From Chamaelirium japonicum (taxonomy: Eukaryota; Streptophyta; Magnoliopsida; Liliales; Melanthiaceae): DNA of 64,000 nt. The notes under the pieces are model-generated. The model was not told the origin of the DNA and did no database searches. It saw only the letters and a program-made list of their open reading frames with translations. Shown here in pieces: positions 1 through 13,115 of this stretch. The stretch lies in NCBI GenBank assembly GCA_947650365.1, contig OX393557.1:32739099-32803098 (forward strand), read 5' to 3'. Numbering within the stretch: position 1 is the stretch's first letter; the number at the start of each line of letters is the position of its first letter. The position numbers and the translations under genes are program-made.

Positions 1-1493
1 TTTTTCTTTCTTCTATTTGGAAGGAGCTTTCTAGAATATTGCAGAAAGAAGAAATCATGTGGAAGCAGCGAGCTAGAGATAAATGGGTGAAGCTAAGTAA
101 CACAACCTACTTCCATAAGATAGCCAATGGCAGAAGGAAGCGCAATGCCATTGATAGCTTGCAAATTGGTGGACAACTCCGTTAAGGTCCTACCGATGTC
201 TTAGAGGGGGTCTCCAACCACTTTCAGGCTAATTTCAGAGATATCCATGTTTTCTGTTCAAGGCTGGACTGAGATGGCCTTCCTATTAATAAGGTCCCGG
301 CGGAGGCAGATCTTGATAGACTTTTATATGGAGGAGATTAGGAGCATGGTCTTCGAGATGAATGGGAAAGGAGAGCCCGGGCTAGATGAGTTTTCGACGA
401 CCTTTGTTCAGAGTTATTGGGGCTGCATTGCCATCAACGTTAGCATATTCATTGTAGACTTCTTTTATGGATCTACATTTATAGCTAATCTGAACTATTC
501 TATGTTGGTACTTCTTCCAAAGAAAGCCAGTGCGAGCTCCATTTCTGATTTTTGTCCTATCAGCCTATTGAACTGTATCTACAAGATCATCACCAAGATC
601 CTTGCAAATAGGCTAGCACAGATAATGGATGAACTAGTTAGCAAATCTCAATCGGCCTTCACCAAAAGGAGACCTATCTTGGACAGTGTAGCTTCGGTGC
701 TGCTTCTCCCCTCTTCAAGCTAGAAGCAAGAGTCTCGAGTAAAATTTCTCCCTTTTGGAAAGGCATCTGTAAGGTGCCGACACCCTTCAAATGCAACACA
801 CGCCTGATACTGGGGGATGGGTGCAATATCAAGTTTTGACGGGATCATTGGATAGACGATATCAGCTTGAATACCCTATTCGTTGATCTTTTCGACCTAG
901 CATGGGATCAAAACGCGTCAGTTTTTTCTCAGGAGGTGGTTGCATGGAATATGACTGCGTGGTCAGTGAAATTTTGTAAAAATATTCCGAGCACTCTACA
1001 ATTGCAGCTCCAAGATCTTTATTCAATTTTAGGTAGTTTTTTAGTAATCACTATTCAGGACTCTTCTAATTGGAAATGGAACTTCTCTGGAATTTTCTTC
1101 GTCAAATCCTTCTATAGGTTTTTTAAAGTTGGAGGTATTGTCTGCTCTATACCGATGTATCTTTGGAAATCACCCGCTCCATTGAAGACTCGAACTTTCA
1201 TGTGGCTAGCAATCAAGAAGCGTCTTCTAACGAGGGTCATCTCCGTCTGCTGGGGCATATGGAGAACGCCAGGATCTTCAAAGGGAAAGAGGCGGCAACC
1301 AGTGCAGTTTGGGAGCACTTGCTAAGAGTTGGTCTTATGGGTTATCTCTTAAAATATCTGAAGAGATCAACCTCGTTCTTTGTAAACTTGCATAGATAGA
1401 TTTGTTTAGTTTTCTTTTTTTATTATTTTAATAATATAGCTTGGGGCACGCTTAACCCCTTCCTCTCTCCCCCGGATAGGAAATTCTTGAAAG

Positions 1494-1512
<19 letters not shown>
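1..1512 (+). pseudogene. L1-type LINE ORF2 remnant, 3' part
   Basis: A decayed non-LTR retrotransposon runs off the left edge. Bases about 50-180 encode the linker before the reverse transcriptase (WKQRARDKWVKLSNTTYFHK, then IANGRRKRN). Bases 510-690 encode the start of the reverse transcriptase domain (LPKK, SISDFCPISLLN, YKIITKILANRLA, SQSAF). After base 720 the sequence jumps directly to the C-terminal zinc-binding RT region (867-1325, with YLWKSPAPLKTRTFMWLAIKKRL), so the catalytic palm with its YxDD motif has been deleted. Stops and frame changes occur throughout. An A-run at 1494-1511 fits a LINE 3' tail. It lies downstream of the last kinase exon seen here, probably in the next intron of that gene. 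Family assignment is firm; the exact 3' end is inferred. Confidence 0.85.

Positions 1513-1586
<74 letters not shown>
1494..1586. repeat. A-run followed by (AT)n microsatellite
   Basis: Eighteen A residues pass directly into about 37 AT dinucleotides. An expanded microsatellite at a LINE poly(A) tail is a common outcome of target-primed insertion followed by slippage. Confidence 0.95.
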
Positions 1587-1587
<1 letters not shown>

Positions 1588-1589
<2 letters not shown>

Positions 1590-1989
1590 ATTAACTTTGA
1601 ATGTGAGTTAAAGAAACAATTTGGATGCAGTTAGGATGTTTGAGAGCACCAGAAAATGCAGTTATGTCTATAGTGTGAAAGCAACTATCTTACCATTCAA
1701 GTTTGGGCAACAAACGTCCTCTACAACTACCATCATAATGGCATTGTTCCATGCCGAAATGTTTATACAATGGGATCCACTGGTCAAGAAGACATGACAC
1801 TTGCCGTGTCAGTTTAATTGTTTACGTATGAATCAATATATTTTGGTTATTTAGGTGCCTCTTTTTTTTTATCAACAAGAGATATTTATATCCATAGAAG
1901 TGTGCATGTAGACTGGTATGTGCATATGAAAAGAATGTGTAATGGCTATGGTAACTAACTGCACATGTGAGGATAGTGAACTTTTGTTA
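1588..1989. other. Unassigned intron-like DNA
   Basis: AT-rich sequence without a credible reading frame or repeat structure. I see nothing specific. Confidence 0.5.
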
Positions 1990-2906
1990 AAAGGGATTTT
2001 TGTATATAACCTTCTGGAAACAAGGTTAATTGCAAATTAACCCCTCAAAAATCATATTTACATACTGAGTTATCGACCCCTGAAAACTAGATTACATATG
2101 CAAATCGACCACTCATATTAACCAACATCTATTGGGGGGGTGGGGGTGTTGAGATATTCCAGGTATATTCGTGGTTTGACTATTACTTTCATAAGACAGT
2201 TTTACTAGGGCAATTTTACCCTTAGAAGAGGGAAAGTTAGGCCCATAGGATCACACAAAAAAACCCTATACTAGGGGGAAATGGAGCAGATAAGGTTGGG
2301 TTAGATGATATTGAGGATACAATGGTAATTTGAAACCTCAAGTAAATCAATGTTTTCAGTGGCGCCCGAGGCGTAAGCCTCAGGGTGAGGCATAGGCAAA
2401 ACGCCTCAAAGGCGTTGGCTAAGGCGTTCAAACACACGAAGCATATGCCTCAAAGCCTAAGGCGCACCTGAGGCATACGCTTCAAGTCTGAGGCGTACCC
2501 CTCATATGTGTCTGATTTTGGTAATTTCTTTTCGAATTGAGATTTTTTTATTATAAAAATATTGTTTTGTGGGCCTCATGGATTAAGTGGCTAGCTATAG
2601 TATAAAAATACTATTTTGCTTGAGGCTTACGCCTTACGCCTCACGCATTGAGGCTTACACCTCGAGGCTCTGGCCAGTAAAACGCCTCACACACCTTCAT
2701 GTCTGAAAACTTTGAAGTAAATGACAAACCATAGTTATCTGATAATGGAAAATCACAAATACACCCGGTATATTCCCCACAAATAGAGGGGTCGATTTAC
2801 ATAGGTAATCGAGGTTTCCAGAGTTGATATGTAAATATGAAGTTTTCAGGGATTAATATGCAATTAACATAGTTTCCAGGGGAGCTATATGCAAAAATGC
2901 CTTTTT
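1990..2906. repeat. Foldback element with about 80-bp terminal inverted repeats
   Basis: The left end (from 1990: AAAAGGGATTTTTGTATATA) and the reverse complement of the right end (AAAAAGGCATTTTTGCATATA) align over roughly 80 bp, through a shared TTAATTGCA-ATTAA-CCCT segment and a CATATTTACATA segment. No coding capacity is visible. A separate hAT-like MITE is nested inside at 2348-2714. A second member of the family lies at 4036-4544. Superfamily is not established; I could not find a convincing target-site duplication. Confidence 0.75.
2348..2714. mobile_element. hAT-type MITE nested in the foldback element
   Basis: A 367-bp element has 12-bp inverted ends CAATGTTTTCAG / CTGAAAACTTTG (11 of 12 match) flanked by a perfect 8-bp direct repeat AAGTAAAT (2340-2347 and 2715-2722). 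Eight-bp duplications are the hAT signature. The interior is dominated by short palindromic GAGGCGTAAGCCTC-like motifs at both ends. It contains no transposase, so it is non-autonomous. It is younger than the foldback element it interrupts. Confidence 0.8.
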
Positions 2907-3428
2907 AAATATGTTGAGTTCAGCTTGCATGTGATTGAAGAAAGGGGATTGTTTTCCATTTTTATTTTGCACGTGATTGGAGAGAGCATATTCTGAAATT
3001 AATATTAAAAGACATCCTTAAGTGACTTCTTTTGGTGTGGAAGCCTGCACAGGCAGTCGAGGAACTTTTTGTCCCTGATTCCCTGATGGGTGAGTCAGGT
3101 CTGAAATCTGAACCTGAAGTCACAAATTTCCTTTTTCTTTCTTAGCTGCTTTTGAATATATGCTATTCTATATAAGCTTCACTTTACATATAATAATATT
3201 GACAGGAAAAAATACCATCTGATGGAGTTACATAAAGATACAGAGCAAAGAAACATCACAAATTCACAATGCCAAGTGTGTCCTAAAATCAACCCTCTCA
3301 GTTAAGTAACACAGGGAAACAAACAGATGGGAACATGAAAACTAAGTATCAAACACTGGACTTATCACAACAGAAATGTATATAATACGTTTGCTCAAAC
3401 ATAAAAGACACTTAGATCTGATACATAC
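2907..3428. other. Start of kinase intron 4 (unassigned)
   Basis: This follows the donor site GT at 3428-3427 of the kinase gene. I searched both strands for the expected next kinase exon and found none here or further left, so that exon probably lies outside the window. Confidence 0.5.
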
Positions 3429-6400
3429 TTCAGATGCAATAGCAGTCGAGGCAGTGCCACGCTTATAAGGTTCAACAGATAGGAAAGTTTCTAACAAACT
3501 AAAGGAACTCGTTGGTAAATATTTGAACATCTCACGAAGGCAGCTATCATAAGGATGATGTGGTCTAAAGATGGTTGCATGGGGCAACTTGGACTTCTTC
3601 CAGTACTCATCTGTTGGGGAACCACAGATCTTAAAAATTTTATGTAACTGTTCAACCTGAAGATAGAAGAAAAAGTCTTGAGAACTTGAAACTGCATCGA
3701 TGTGATCAGGAATGATCAATAGGTTCATTAAAGTAGACATATTTTTTCATATAATTATAGATAACAGAAATGCAATAATAACAATTACAAGAAGTATTAC
3801 TTCAAACGACACGTAAATGATCTACCTGCTAGAGGTTGATGCATAATCCGTGCCATCGTTAGTTCTACCGACATGCAAATTTCACTACTTTTAAAATATG
3901 TACTATGTATTATAGACGCATATACAATCTCTACTTTTTTTTTAATCTTCATTGCCAAATTCTATCCTTCCTCTGATTTTTAACTTTAAGCCATATTCCC
4001 ATATTTTTCAGATGGAAAAGTTGGAATATTCCTCATGAGGGTTATTTTCAAATCAACCCCAACAAACTAGTCTAATTGTGTATTAACCCCCAAAAGGCTT
4101 ATATTTGCAAACATATAAAGTTGTGCATATTCATCCCTCCGTTACTATCCACCAACAAAAAGTGACTTAACCACAATGAGCTTCTAACTTGAGGTCCAAA
4201 TAACCATTTTTCATGGCCAAAGGGTGACCTACCACCTGGATCGGCTAACTCCAGTTCTTTCAATTTGAGTAACCCAACCATAACTCCACTTGGATCTCCC
4301 CTCCACACTCGTCCAGCCCTCCATGCTTGTCCGGCAGGTTCGATAACCCCCATGTTTACAACTTACAGTTAATAGGGAAATATCCTAGGTATATTTGCCC
4401 TTTTGAGAATTGCGACAGTAGCTAACTAAAGGGGTGAATATGTACAATTTTATGTGCTTTGGAGGGTCGATATGAAATTATAAGGCTTCCAGGGGTTAAT
4501 ACGCAATTAGACTAGATTTTAGCGGTCAGTTTACAAAAACCCCAATAATGAAATACTGATGATCATGCATAACTTGATGAAACTGGTTATACAAAATCAC
4601 TAGTGATAACTGATAAGTATGATTAGTCTCTGTATTTCAAAGAGAGATGACCTTCATATAGGACTGCCGTATTGAATGAGTATTTACACATGTACATACA
4701 CCGAGTACTCTGGTATAATCATTCTATATGAAGGGTTATGGCCTATAGTATGTGTATTGACCTACAATCATCCGTATTGAATTCATACATTTATTGCAAC
4801 ATTCTAGTTACATGGTATCGATGCCAAGAAGCGTCATGCCAGGGTTCATCATGATGGCTTTAGACTTTAGAGACTCTTCGTACCAGAATGAATCATCCAT
4901 TTCCAATCTCCACCTCAGGATTGATGTCTTCAAGTCTCAAAAGGCACAGTATTTTGTCAGTGATCACTGCAGAAGTTTCCTATATGCAGAAAAATAGGGC
5001 TTTTAATTAATTTTTCAGATGATTCCAATGATAGAGCTTCTGACACCTCAAGATGATCAATTCATGTTCTCTCTGGGCTGGAAAAAATGCTTAATAGAGA
5101 TCTTCCACCAAAGTTATACATGAAACTCACACTTCACACTTCACATGGTTTTAGTCTACAAGTAGCCTCCAACCGTTCAATCTTATATTTGGTTATGACG
5201 ATTCTTTAACCTACTGATTGGATTTTTATGTAAATGACCCCATTTGATTGTAATCAAATCCTTGTCTTTATTCTTGATATATTTCTAGAAGAACAAATAA
5301 TATTTGTTATTGCTTCCCTTGAATCTTTGCCTTCTTTGTTGAGCATTTAATTATGTTTTCTTGGCAATCGGGTACCAGCTTTTCACCATTTCATCTGACT
5401 AAAGTTGGATTTTTTTCAGCATTCTATGATACAGCATCTTCATCCTCTTGAACATTTATCCTCGCAATCCTTTTGTATATTATTCTTTACTTTATGATTT
5501 CCAAAAAAAATGGAAGAATGTAATATATGTTTATTTAGCAGTTGATCAGAATGCATCTTCTACTACTCAATTATTGGCTACCTTCAAGGATAATTATTTA
5601 GACTTGACAGGAATATATGCTAGATTTATTCACATCAGCATTCTCGCTATATCCTTCTTGCCAATTATTAAGAGCCTTCTAATCTTCATTTTTTTATGTT
5701 GGGAACCTTTGAAGTACTTATGCTCTTGTTTGGTCTTCTCAAGAATGTGCACTTCCCAAGCAATGCAGTTACCTTTAATGCCTTCTAAGTTCTAACATCT
5801 CTATTCAACCTCAATGAAACCAGTTCTCACCATAATGTTGATTGTTTATATCTTCCCAAATGACCATTCCACCCATTAGTGTGAGCAACCAGATAGTGGT
5901 CTTTCACCATTCATGGCTATCGTGAGAGGTATAATGTGGGGCCAAAGAGAATTTTACTATCATCTGAAGTGACTTCATGGAATCTTCGCTCCTTCGCGTC
6001 CTCAATGCACCTCACTCCATTTACTATGAACGCTTACACCCACCCTCCAATTAACTATTAAGGACCAACACTAGCTCCCTCTTCTCATTTTCCTCTTCAT
6101 GGAAATTTAAGGTTTTCATGACAATTATTAGGTTAGTGATCCTAGATGACAGCATTTCACTGCTATTTGTTCCGTAATATCAATATTATATAAGAGCAGG
6201 AAGCATTCATATTTTTCATGCTCAAATGCTAAGGTTGAATAACTTGAATATCATGCAGTGCCTCACAACTCCTCGGGGACCATATAGCATAGTCACCTTT
6301 TCTGACTTAATTCACTACTCTTTGTAATGACTGACTGAGTGTTATACAAAAACTAATTATTTGGTTGTCACAATAAAATGAAATACAAGTATATCGCTTC

Positions 6401-9400
6401 ACTATGCATCAAGCAGTTCATGGATCATGAAGAGTCATAACACCAATTCCACATGTCAAATGGATTCATTGCATCATTCCCAGTATGTGCTCCATATGTT
6501 ACAGTCAATCAGGAATAAGAATTCAAATGCTGTCATAATAATGGATACCCCCCCCCCCCACACACACACACACCCGCCTCTGCATCACTTCACTATGCAT
6601 AAAGCAGCCCATGGATTTCTACATGAAGGTTCATAACACCAATTCCACGTCTATCATCAATTCAGGCTTTGAGATATGGACTCATCAAGGAATGTAGTTG
6701 TATTGGCACATACATACTTCCTATTTATACGTGACCATGTCAGGGATAGTGCCCTATTGTAAATGTATACAAATATGACAGGGTTATTGTCCAATGGATT
6801 TATTGCATCATTCCCAGCACATGCTCCACATGTTACATATTAATCAGGAATAAGACTCCATATGCTATCAAGATATTAGATAATCCACACACACACACAC
6901 ACACCCCTCCACATATATTTACTCCTTTCCCTCACAAGCCCATGGATTCCTCTATCCTTTAGGCAATTCTAAACGTAATGACCCACCTAAGCTCACTTTC
7001 AATCTTACAGACAATACCAACTTAAGGGATCATTGATTTAATGCAGTGAAAGGATGGGTAATCTCTATTCGTAATCTCTGATCATTGTCTTCAGGCACCC
7101 TCAATTGAATTTGTGGAATATATGCTCCCACATAAGCTCATGGAAATCTTCAATATGAGGATCATAAAAATCCCAAAATTAATCTCTCCTCATGAATTTC
7201 ATCTTTCAAAGGATGTACTCCTTGAAGTTCTTGGTAGCCGAAATTCAGAACCTTCGCTTTTCCTCCATATGAATTTTCTTACTTGAAAATTCAAGGATGA
7301 AAGAATCTTCCTTGACTGGGGATGGCAGATCTATGAATTCATCAGAAAGTGGGTCATCCACTGAAGGTGGATAATATCCATGATTTTTATCATGGGCTCA
7401 ACTTTGGGCTCTCCCACGAACAAATCAACATCTTTTTTGCTTCCTTTGCATGCTTGAACTCCTATGTGGGCATCTCTTTAGGAAATTCCTTCCTCAAGAG
7501 GCGATCAAATATCATTTGACTAATATTTCTATCATTTCTACTAAACTCCAATATTTCCACACAGTCAAAATATTTCCACACGATATTTCAATATTCTGCA
7601 GTGTTGTAATATTGAACGAAATCGAAGTTTTGAACCTTCATTATGCTATTGGTGTTTGATTACCAACTAGAAGGTTTTATGAGAATCTTCTTCGCTAGAC
7701 TAGAACATCAGGCCTTTTCTTCATATTTTCCTTCACTTTTTCTTCTTTAGTCGATGATTTCTATATTGCATGTTATACTCGGAGAGAGCATACATCTTTC
7801 CAGATTTGTGAGGCAAGTGTTTGCATCCCCTTATGTGTACTATTTGGATTCTGTCTATGATGAAAATACTGGTGCTATCACAACATTTTCGTGAGAAAGT
7901 AGATGATGTAACCTCCATAACCCAATCACCATGAGGAAAAATAATAAAATATTGAAACCAATGAATTAATAGAGAAGAAAACAAAATATGGAAATGGATG
8001 TCTGTCTTTGATGGAAGCCATAAACACATCACGCATTGTGTTTCTTGTCATAATCGTATATTCTTTTAGTCCTCTTTCTGTATGATCTATTATGTTTTAT
8101 GTAATCAATTGTATTTTACCCATAAAGTGAAGGAGACGATGAATTATTTTCCTAGTTTTTGGGTTCTTTTAGCTGTAGCTAAATATTTTATTTTATTTTA
8201 TTTTGTCATTCCTATAAAGAACAACTTGAAAAATCCTTAGAGGAAGGAAAGTACTAAAGAATACAGATATGAAATTATATTGATGAAAAAAAGCATGAGC
8301 ATTAATGTGATTACCTCAGTTCTTCCCTGTAAGATGGGCTTTCCAAGGAACATCTCTGCAAATACACAACCAACGCTCCATAAATCAACAGTTGCTTCAT
8401 AGTCCGTCGAACCCAGCAGAAGTTCAGGTGGACGATACCACAGAGTCACAACACGGCTAGTTAGTGGTTGCTTATGCCCAGGATTGGAAAAGTTTGCCAG
8501 ACCAAAATCAGCAATTTTCAGAATGCCTGCATTGTTAACTAGAAGATTTGCACCCTTGATGTCGCGATGAATGATGCCACGGGAATGGCAATGATCAAGT
8601 CCAGATAGTAATTGGTGCATGTAGCACTTGATCTACAATAGTTAATAAAGGCACAAGAAATCAATATTTTGCTCAGAAATGGTTCCAATAGCCCAGTACT
8701 TAAATTTGGACACTTAGAGTTTATGTACCATTTGAGATGGACAAACCTGTGATTCACTGAATTTGATATCAGGACAAGAAGACAGTCCTGCAAGGTCATG
8801 TTCCATATATTCAAATACAAGATACATACTACATGATAGCCGAGAAGTAACCAATCCTTCCAACTTCACAACATTTGGGTGGTCAAGCCTGCGAAGTATT
8901 TGTATCTCTCGTGCCATAAACCTAACACTCTCTGGTTCGAAATTGTCAAATCGCACCTTCTTCAAGGCAACAATCTTTCCCGTGTCAAGATCTCGTGCTT
9001 TAAAGACACTGCTATAGGTACCTTGTCCAATCTAAATGCCATGTACAATGAATATAATCGAGTCAATAAATGGCCATATAATGAAACACCCTTTGATTGC
9101 ATCATGTGATAAAGTTTATATAGCAGCAAAAGCAAAAGTAAAATCAAATAATGACATGATAATGGTCAAACTCAAGAAATCAGTTGTTATAAATGAGAAC
9201 ATCTTCATTTGAACATGAGGAAAAAGCAATATATGCTGATGATTTTGAATATCTCACACCTGAATTAGCAAGGATTTGTTTGATCATGGTCATAAATGCA
9301 TAACCATTCTCTTGACAAACTTTGCATGACCACTTAAGTCAATGTTATCAGCACATTGTTGAACTTTTTCTGACGTTTATCATCAACCAAGTACATAAAA

Positions 9401-10460
9401 AGTTATATAAACTTGTACTTTTTTCGGATTGTTGAGGTTTTCTGGAATGAAGATTCAACCCCCAACCGATATTAACGCTCTTGCCAACCCCAATAAGAGA
9501 TCTTAACTATTTTGTAAATATTAAATGTATCGTACTGAGTTAGATGGGACATGGCTTGATGGTTATGGCTATGGTAGTTGTATAGTACTGAGTTGTATCT
9601 AATACTATCTCGTCTTTTCTTCTCTTTAAAATTTTCTCCAATGCAATCTAATGCTTAATTACGATATCAGACAGTTTCTGGGCATGGTTTAATGGTCAGA
9701 AAAGAAAAGCTAGATGTTCAGACAATCATTGTAGACAATTGTATTTTAGGGCTAATTGGAAGTTCCCAATTATCACATAAACGATTTTGTAGCGAATCAA
9801 ATATGTCAAGAATGAAAGGAGAATTTTAGAGAAAAAAATTAGCATACGTATCAGAACTCTCGCCTTTGAGAAGGCAGTTCTTCATCATGTGAGAAAGCCT
9901 AAATCTTAATAACAAAAGATCGGCACATAATATCCCAAATAGAGTAGGGGATTTGTTGCATCATCTTGATCTTAGGCAAGCAAGAATAAGGATAAACCCA
10001 CTCTAAAATAAGTTCGCATGGTGTAATACAAAATGTCAATCCAATGTGGATATTCATCAACACCCCATCATTGTGGGTCCAATACTGAATTACACGAAGT
10101 TAGCTTGTTTGAGTAAATAGACTAAATAAATGTTGCTAATGAAGAAAGCGAAGCAAAAAAATAAAAAACTCCATGATAAATTTATCTCAAAGATGCACAT
10201 ATATTGTTGAATAGACTATAGATAAACTAGCTTATCTATTTTCCTACAGAAAAGAATTTTAAAACCAAATATGTACCTTTTAAAATTTAAATTATGAAAA
10301 GAAGCAAAAGAAATTAATAGATGAATGGTTTAGATGGTGAATTAGATAGTGTTAGATGTAGTCTTACTTTAGTCCCATATCGACTACCGAATTGTAATGG
10401 TATGTTCTCTCCCTATATAAGAAGGGGTAGCACTAGTATAATGATGATCAATACAAGAAG

Positions 10461-10529
<69 letters not shown>

Positions 10530-12499
10530 TATGGTATCATAGCAAGTTTGCTCGGTCTAGGGTTTCGGAATTCTTATCTTCGGCCTCGGCCTCGGCCTTC
10601 TTGGTCGCCGTCGACAATCTCAAGGAGATCGAGCACAGCAAAACTATTTTTTTCCACCCTTTGGTCTCTCTTCTGCGCGTCGCTTTGGTAGCTCCTTCCC
10701 TCACCGACCTCTAACATCAGCTCCGCCTCTGCTCGTGAGCTCCCATTGCTCCCTTCTTCTCTGATCGGATCTCGGGAGTCACGTGACTATGAGTTTGTCC
10801 GTGAGATCAGGGCCCGTCCCAATCCAGCACAGCATCGTCTTCTGATTTGAAGCTCCACCATTGTACAGTGCCCGATTTTAGAGCAAAGAGAGTAATTGTG
10901 AGGTCCTCTCCATCATGTTAGATCCAACCCAAAGGGTGATGGAACAACCATGATTGGCATCAGATCCTCTCCTTGAATTAGGTCCTCTCCATCTAATTCC
11001 CCTGCTCTATGGTTCACCTGATGCCATTCATTCTTGTGGCCATTGTCACTCATATAGCCATGGAGAAAGAGGCCCGCTACCAATGCATGTTTCTCTTACC
11101 TCTTCCTATAGGGTTTTGAGAGGAATGATGAGCTTATAATCTCAGCCATTGAACCATATCGACGGCCATGTGTTATTTCACTTCATTCAGCCCTATCAAA
11201 CATCACAGTAACATTCCCCTGCTGCCACCGCAAAACAGAGGCTCGATTGCAATCAGATTTAGCGGCCCTCTCAATGTTCATCTTCAACCTCGGCTCCTGA
11301 GTTGATTCAAACGAGATTTCACCCATGTTCTACTTGGCATGATCTCGCATGTATCTCTGTCATCACAGCCTTTTAATCCAAAGAAAATCTAGTTTGACCA
11401 CAAGTGGGATTCCAACTCTCTCTCCAAGTCTACAGCACAGGGTTCAAGTGAATGGAATTGATGGTCTGTGACTATGTGGTTTATGGATTCATATAGCTAA
11501 AGTGCAACTTTTAGGACTTCCACAGGGCCTGCCGCCAATGCACATATATAGTTGAAACAGATAAAAGCAGCCAGACTTCCTCTGAACAAGGGTTTTTTTT
11601 TTTTCATCGACCCTTCTTCCCCAAGATTCTGGATACTAAACCCTTCATATCGTGCTTTATTCTCCTCCGTCCTCCTTAAATGACTTGAGCATTGGAGGGC
11701 CCTTGGACCGTTCAAGGACCACCATCACCTTAGTTTGTTAGTATTGGTTGCACGGTGGAGCCACCAGTGTCAAGCAGGCGACGATCCACCTATCAAGCTT
11801 GATGAGCTAAGATTCGAAGTTCATCCCACAGAACTTGAAAAGGATGTAGACATTGGAAAAAATGAACTCGAATGATTGAAATATGGCAAGTTGATTATGG
11901 ATTAGATTACCATTATCTTCATCCCAATAACCTCTCTTTGGAACTGAAATTGCTTGGCCCACAACCAAAACAAACCATCTAGACATTACCTTAAAAGGGT
12001 TTTTTTTCTATAAAAAAAAACCCAAAATAAAACCCTTTTAAGGTAATGTCTAGATGGTTTGTTTTGGTTGTGGGTCAAGCAATTTTCTACCAATACAGCA
12101 GTTATTATAAAGAAAAGCATGCATTTTTCCCTGAAAGAAAAAAATGTACATTACCTTCTCCAATTTCTCAAAGGAGTCAGCTTTGAGGGGGACCCAACCC
12201 CGAATAGCCTCTCCGGCGACGGCGCAGAGCCAAGCTGGCCATCCGGCGGCAACCTGCTCCCCTTCTATGTACCTGTGCAGATTCCCCAACCTGAAGCTCC
12301 GTGAGCTGGTCCCGGCTGAGCTTACCTTCCAGGACTCCCCCGACCCGCTCCGCTCCCCCTCCTCCTTCCTCCCTTGGTAGCCCGCCTCAGCCCCGTGCCG
12401 CAGCGAGACCCCCTCCGGCGCCCGGTGGACCCGTGGTACGCCCGACGAGTCCAACGCGGGGGTCACCGGGACGGCCTTCTTCGACGCGGTACAGCCCAT
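3429..12499 (-). CDS. CDK-like Ser/Thr protein kinase (At1g54610-type), 3' end missing
   Basis: Exons on the minus strand are 12499-12155, 9031-8747, 8632-8315 and 3656-3429. All junctions are GT-AG, all introns are phase 0, giving 392 codons. The start was chosen at MGCTASKK because Gly2/Ser6 fit N-myristoylation and Cys3 could be palmitoylated, a usual feature of this plant group; an in-frame Met lies 27 codons upstream. The kinase domain starts near residue 112: glycine loop IGQGTYSSV (116-124), Lys139 in VALKK, cyclin-binding-type helix with Glu157 (PESVRFMAREI), HRDIKGAN with Asp234, DFG at 252-254, activation-loop Thr268 before VVTLWYRPPE, then DLWSVGC. All catalytic residues are present. 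The C-terminal extension typical of the group is absent, probably left of the window. Membrane association and protein phosphorylation are expected from the family; partner and substrate are unknown. Introns 1 and 3 (3.1 and 4.7 kb) hold transposon debris. Confidence 0.93.
4036..4544. repeat. Foldback element in kinase intron 3
   Basis: Left sequence from 4036 (GTCTAATTGTGTATTAACCC region, then TTCATCCCTCC) matches the reverse complement of the right end (GTCTAATTGCGTATTAACCC, then ATTCACCCCTT) over about 100 bp with scattered mismatches. The shared TAATTGC-TATTAACCC core links it to the element at 1990-2906. There is no coding potential. It sits about 500 bp upstream (gene sense: downstream) of exon 4. 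Confidence 0.7.
4549..8314. other. Remainder of kinase intron 3
   Basis: Mostly AT-rich intron without recognisable genes. The part at about 6390-6910 is an imperfect direct duplication: the block containing ATTGCATCATTCCCAG and AATCAGGAATAAGA occurs at about 6467 and 6803, each followed by a C-run or CA microsatellite (6548-6573, 6889-6903). Stretches near 7230-7400 read open on the minus strand for some tens of codons, but I recognise no domain. Confidence 0.55.
10349..10543 (+). mobile_element. Copia-type LTR remnant with primer-binding site
   Basis: The segment begins TGTTAGATGTAGTC, contains the promoter-like CTATATAAGAAGG and ends in a (CT)n microsatellite (10464-10527). It is followed by TGGTATCATAGC at 10532-10543, one mismatch from TGGTATCAGAGC, the site complementary to initiator Met-tRNA used by plant Copia elements. 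No matching second LTR was found downstream and no gag or pol follows, so this is a truncated insertion in kinase intron 1. Confidence 0.6.
10544..11946. other. Probable retroelement leader and intron sequence
   Basis: Follows the primer-binding-like site, within kinase intron 1. No open frame encodes a recognisable domain. It may be internal sequence of the truncated Copia-like element, but its end cannot be placed. Confidence 0.4.
11947..12085. repeat. Near-perfect 54-bp inverted repeat in kinase intron 1
   Basis: Arms 11947-12000 and 12032-12085 are complementary at 53 of 54 positions, separated by a 31-base A/T-rich loop. The structure lies 70 bases downstream (gene sense) of the exon 1 donor at 12154-12153. 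It could be a very short foldback MITE or a recent inverted duplication. In the pre-mRNA it would form a long stable hairpin. No target duplication was recognised. Confidence 0.92.
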
Positions 12500-13071
12500 C
12501 ACCGCCCGGATCCCCGGCGCATCGGCCGGATCGAGGGCGACCCAGAAACCCTCTGATCGGAAATGCGGTGAATCGTCCAAGGGGGGAGGGGGGAGAGATC
12601 AGAGGTTAGAGATCTGTGAAAATCCCAAAATAGAAAAGGTCGAGATCTTTCTTGGAATAAAAATAAATTCTTGAATGAATGATGCGTAGATCTGCTGCCG
12701 CCTTTCCCTCTCTTGCTTCTCTCTGATCGCGAGATCAGCGGGCGGGTGGGGGATACGGTGAGTGGATTCTGCGGCACCAAACCCCGAGATCGACGCGGGA
12801 AGGGCAGCGGAGGATATAGCCGTTGGATTCAAAAGTATGAGAGAGAGAGAAGAAGAGAGGGGGGTTTGTGTCTGTTGAGGGTTGAGTGGGCTTGTCGACA
12901 TGGATCTATCTGCCTTGCTTGCTCTTGGATTGTATTGACTTTTCCTCGTTTTCAGGAGCAGGCTTTGCTTTCACACTGGGAGAGGGGAAGTGGGAATAAT
13001 GGGGCCAAAAGTCAAAGCAAGAATAATGGGCTTGGTTTGAATAGTTGGTGGGTGTGTGTGTGTGTGTGTGC

Positions 13072-13115
<44 letters not shown>

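Noticed and set aside
12499-12609. Upstream in-frame Met of the kinase at 12580 and the overlapping plus-strand Pro/Arg-rich frame
   Set aside because: The downstream Met begins MGCTASKK, the lipid-anchor N-terminus expected for this kinase group. The plus-strand frame is a GC-rich shadow of exon 1.
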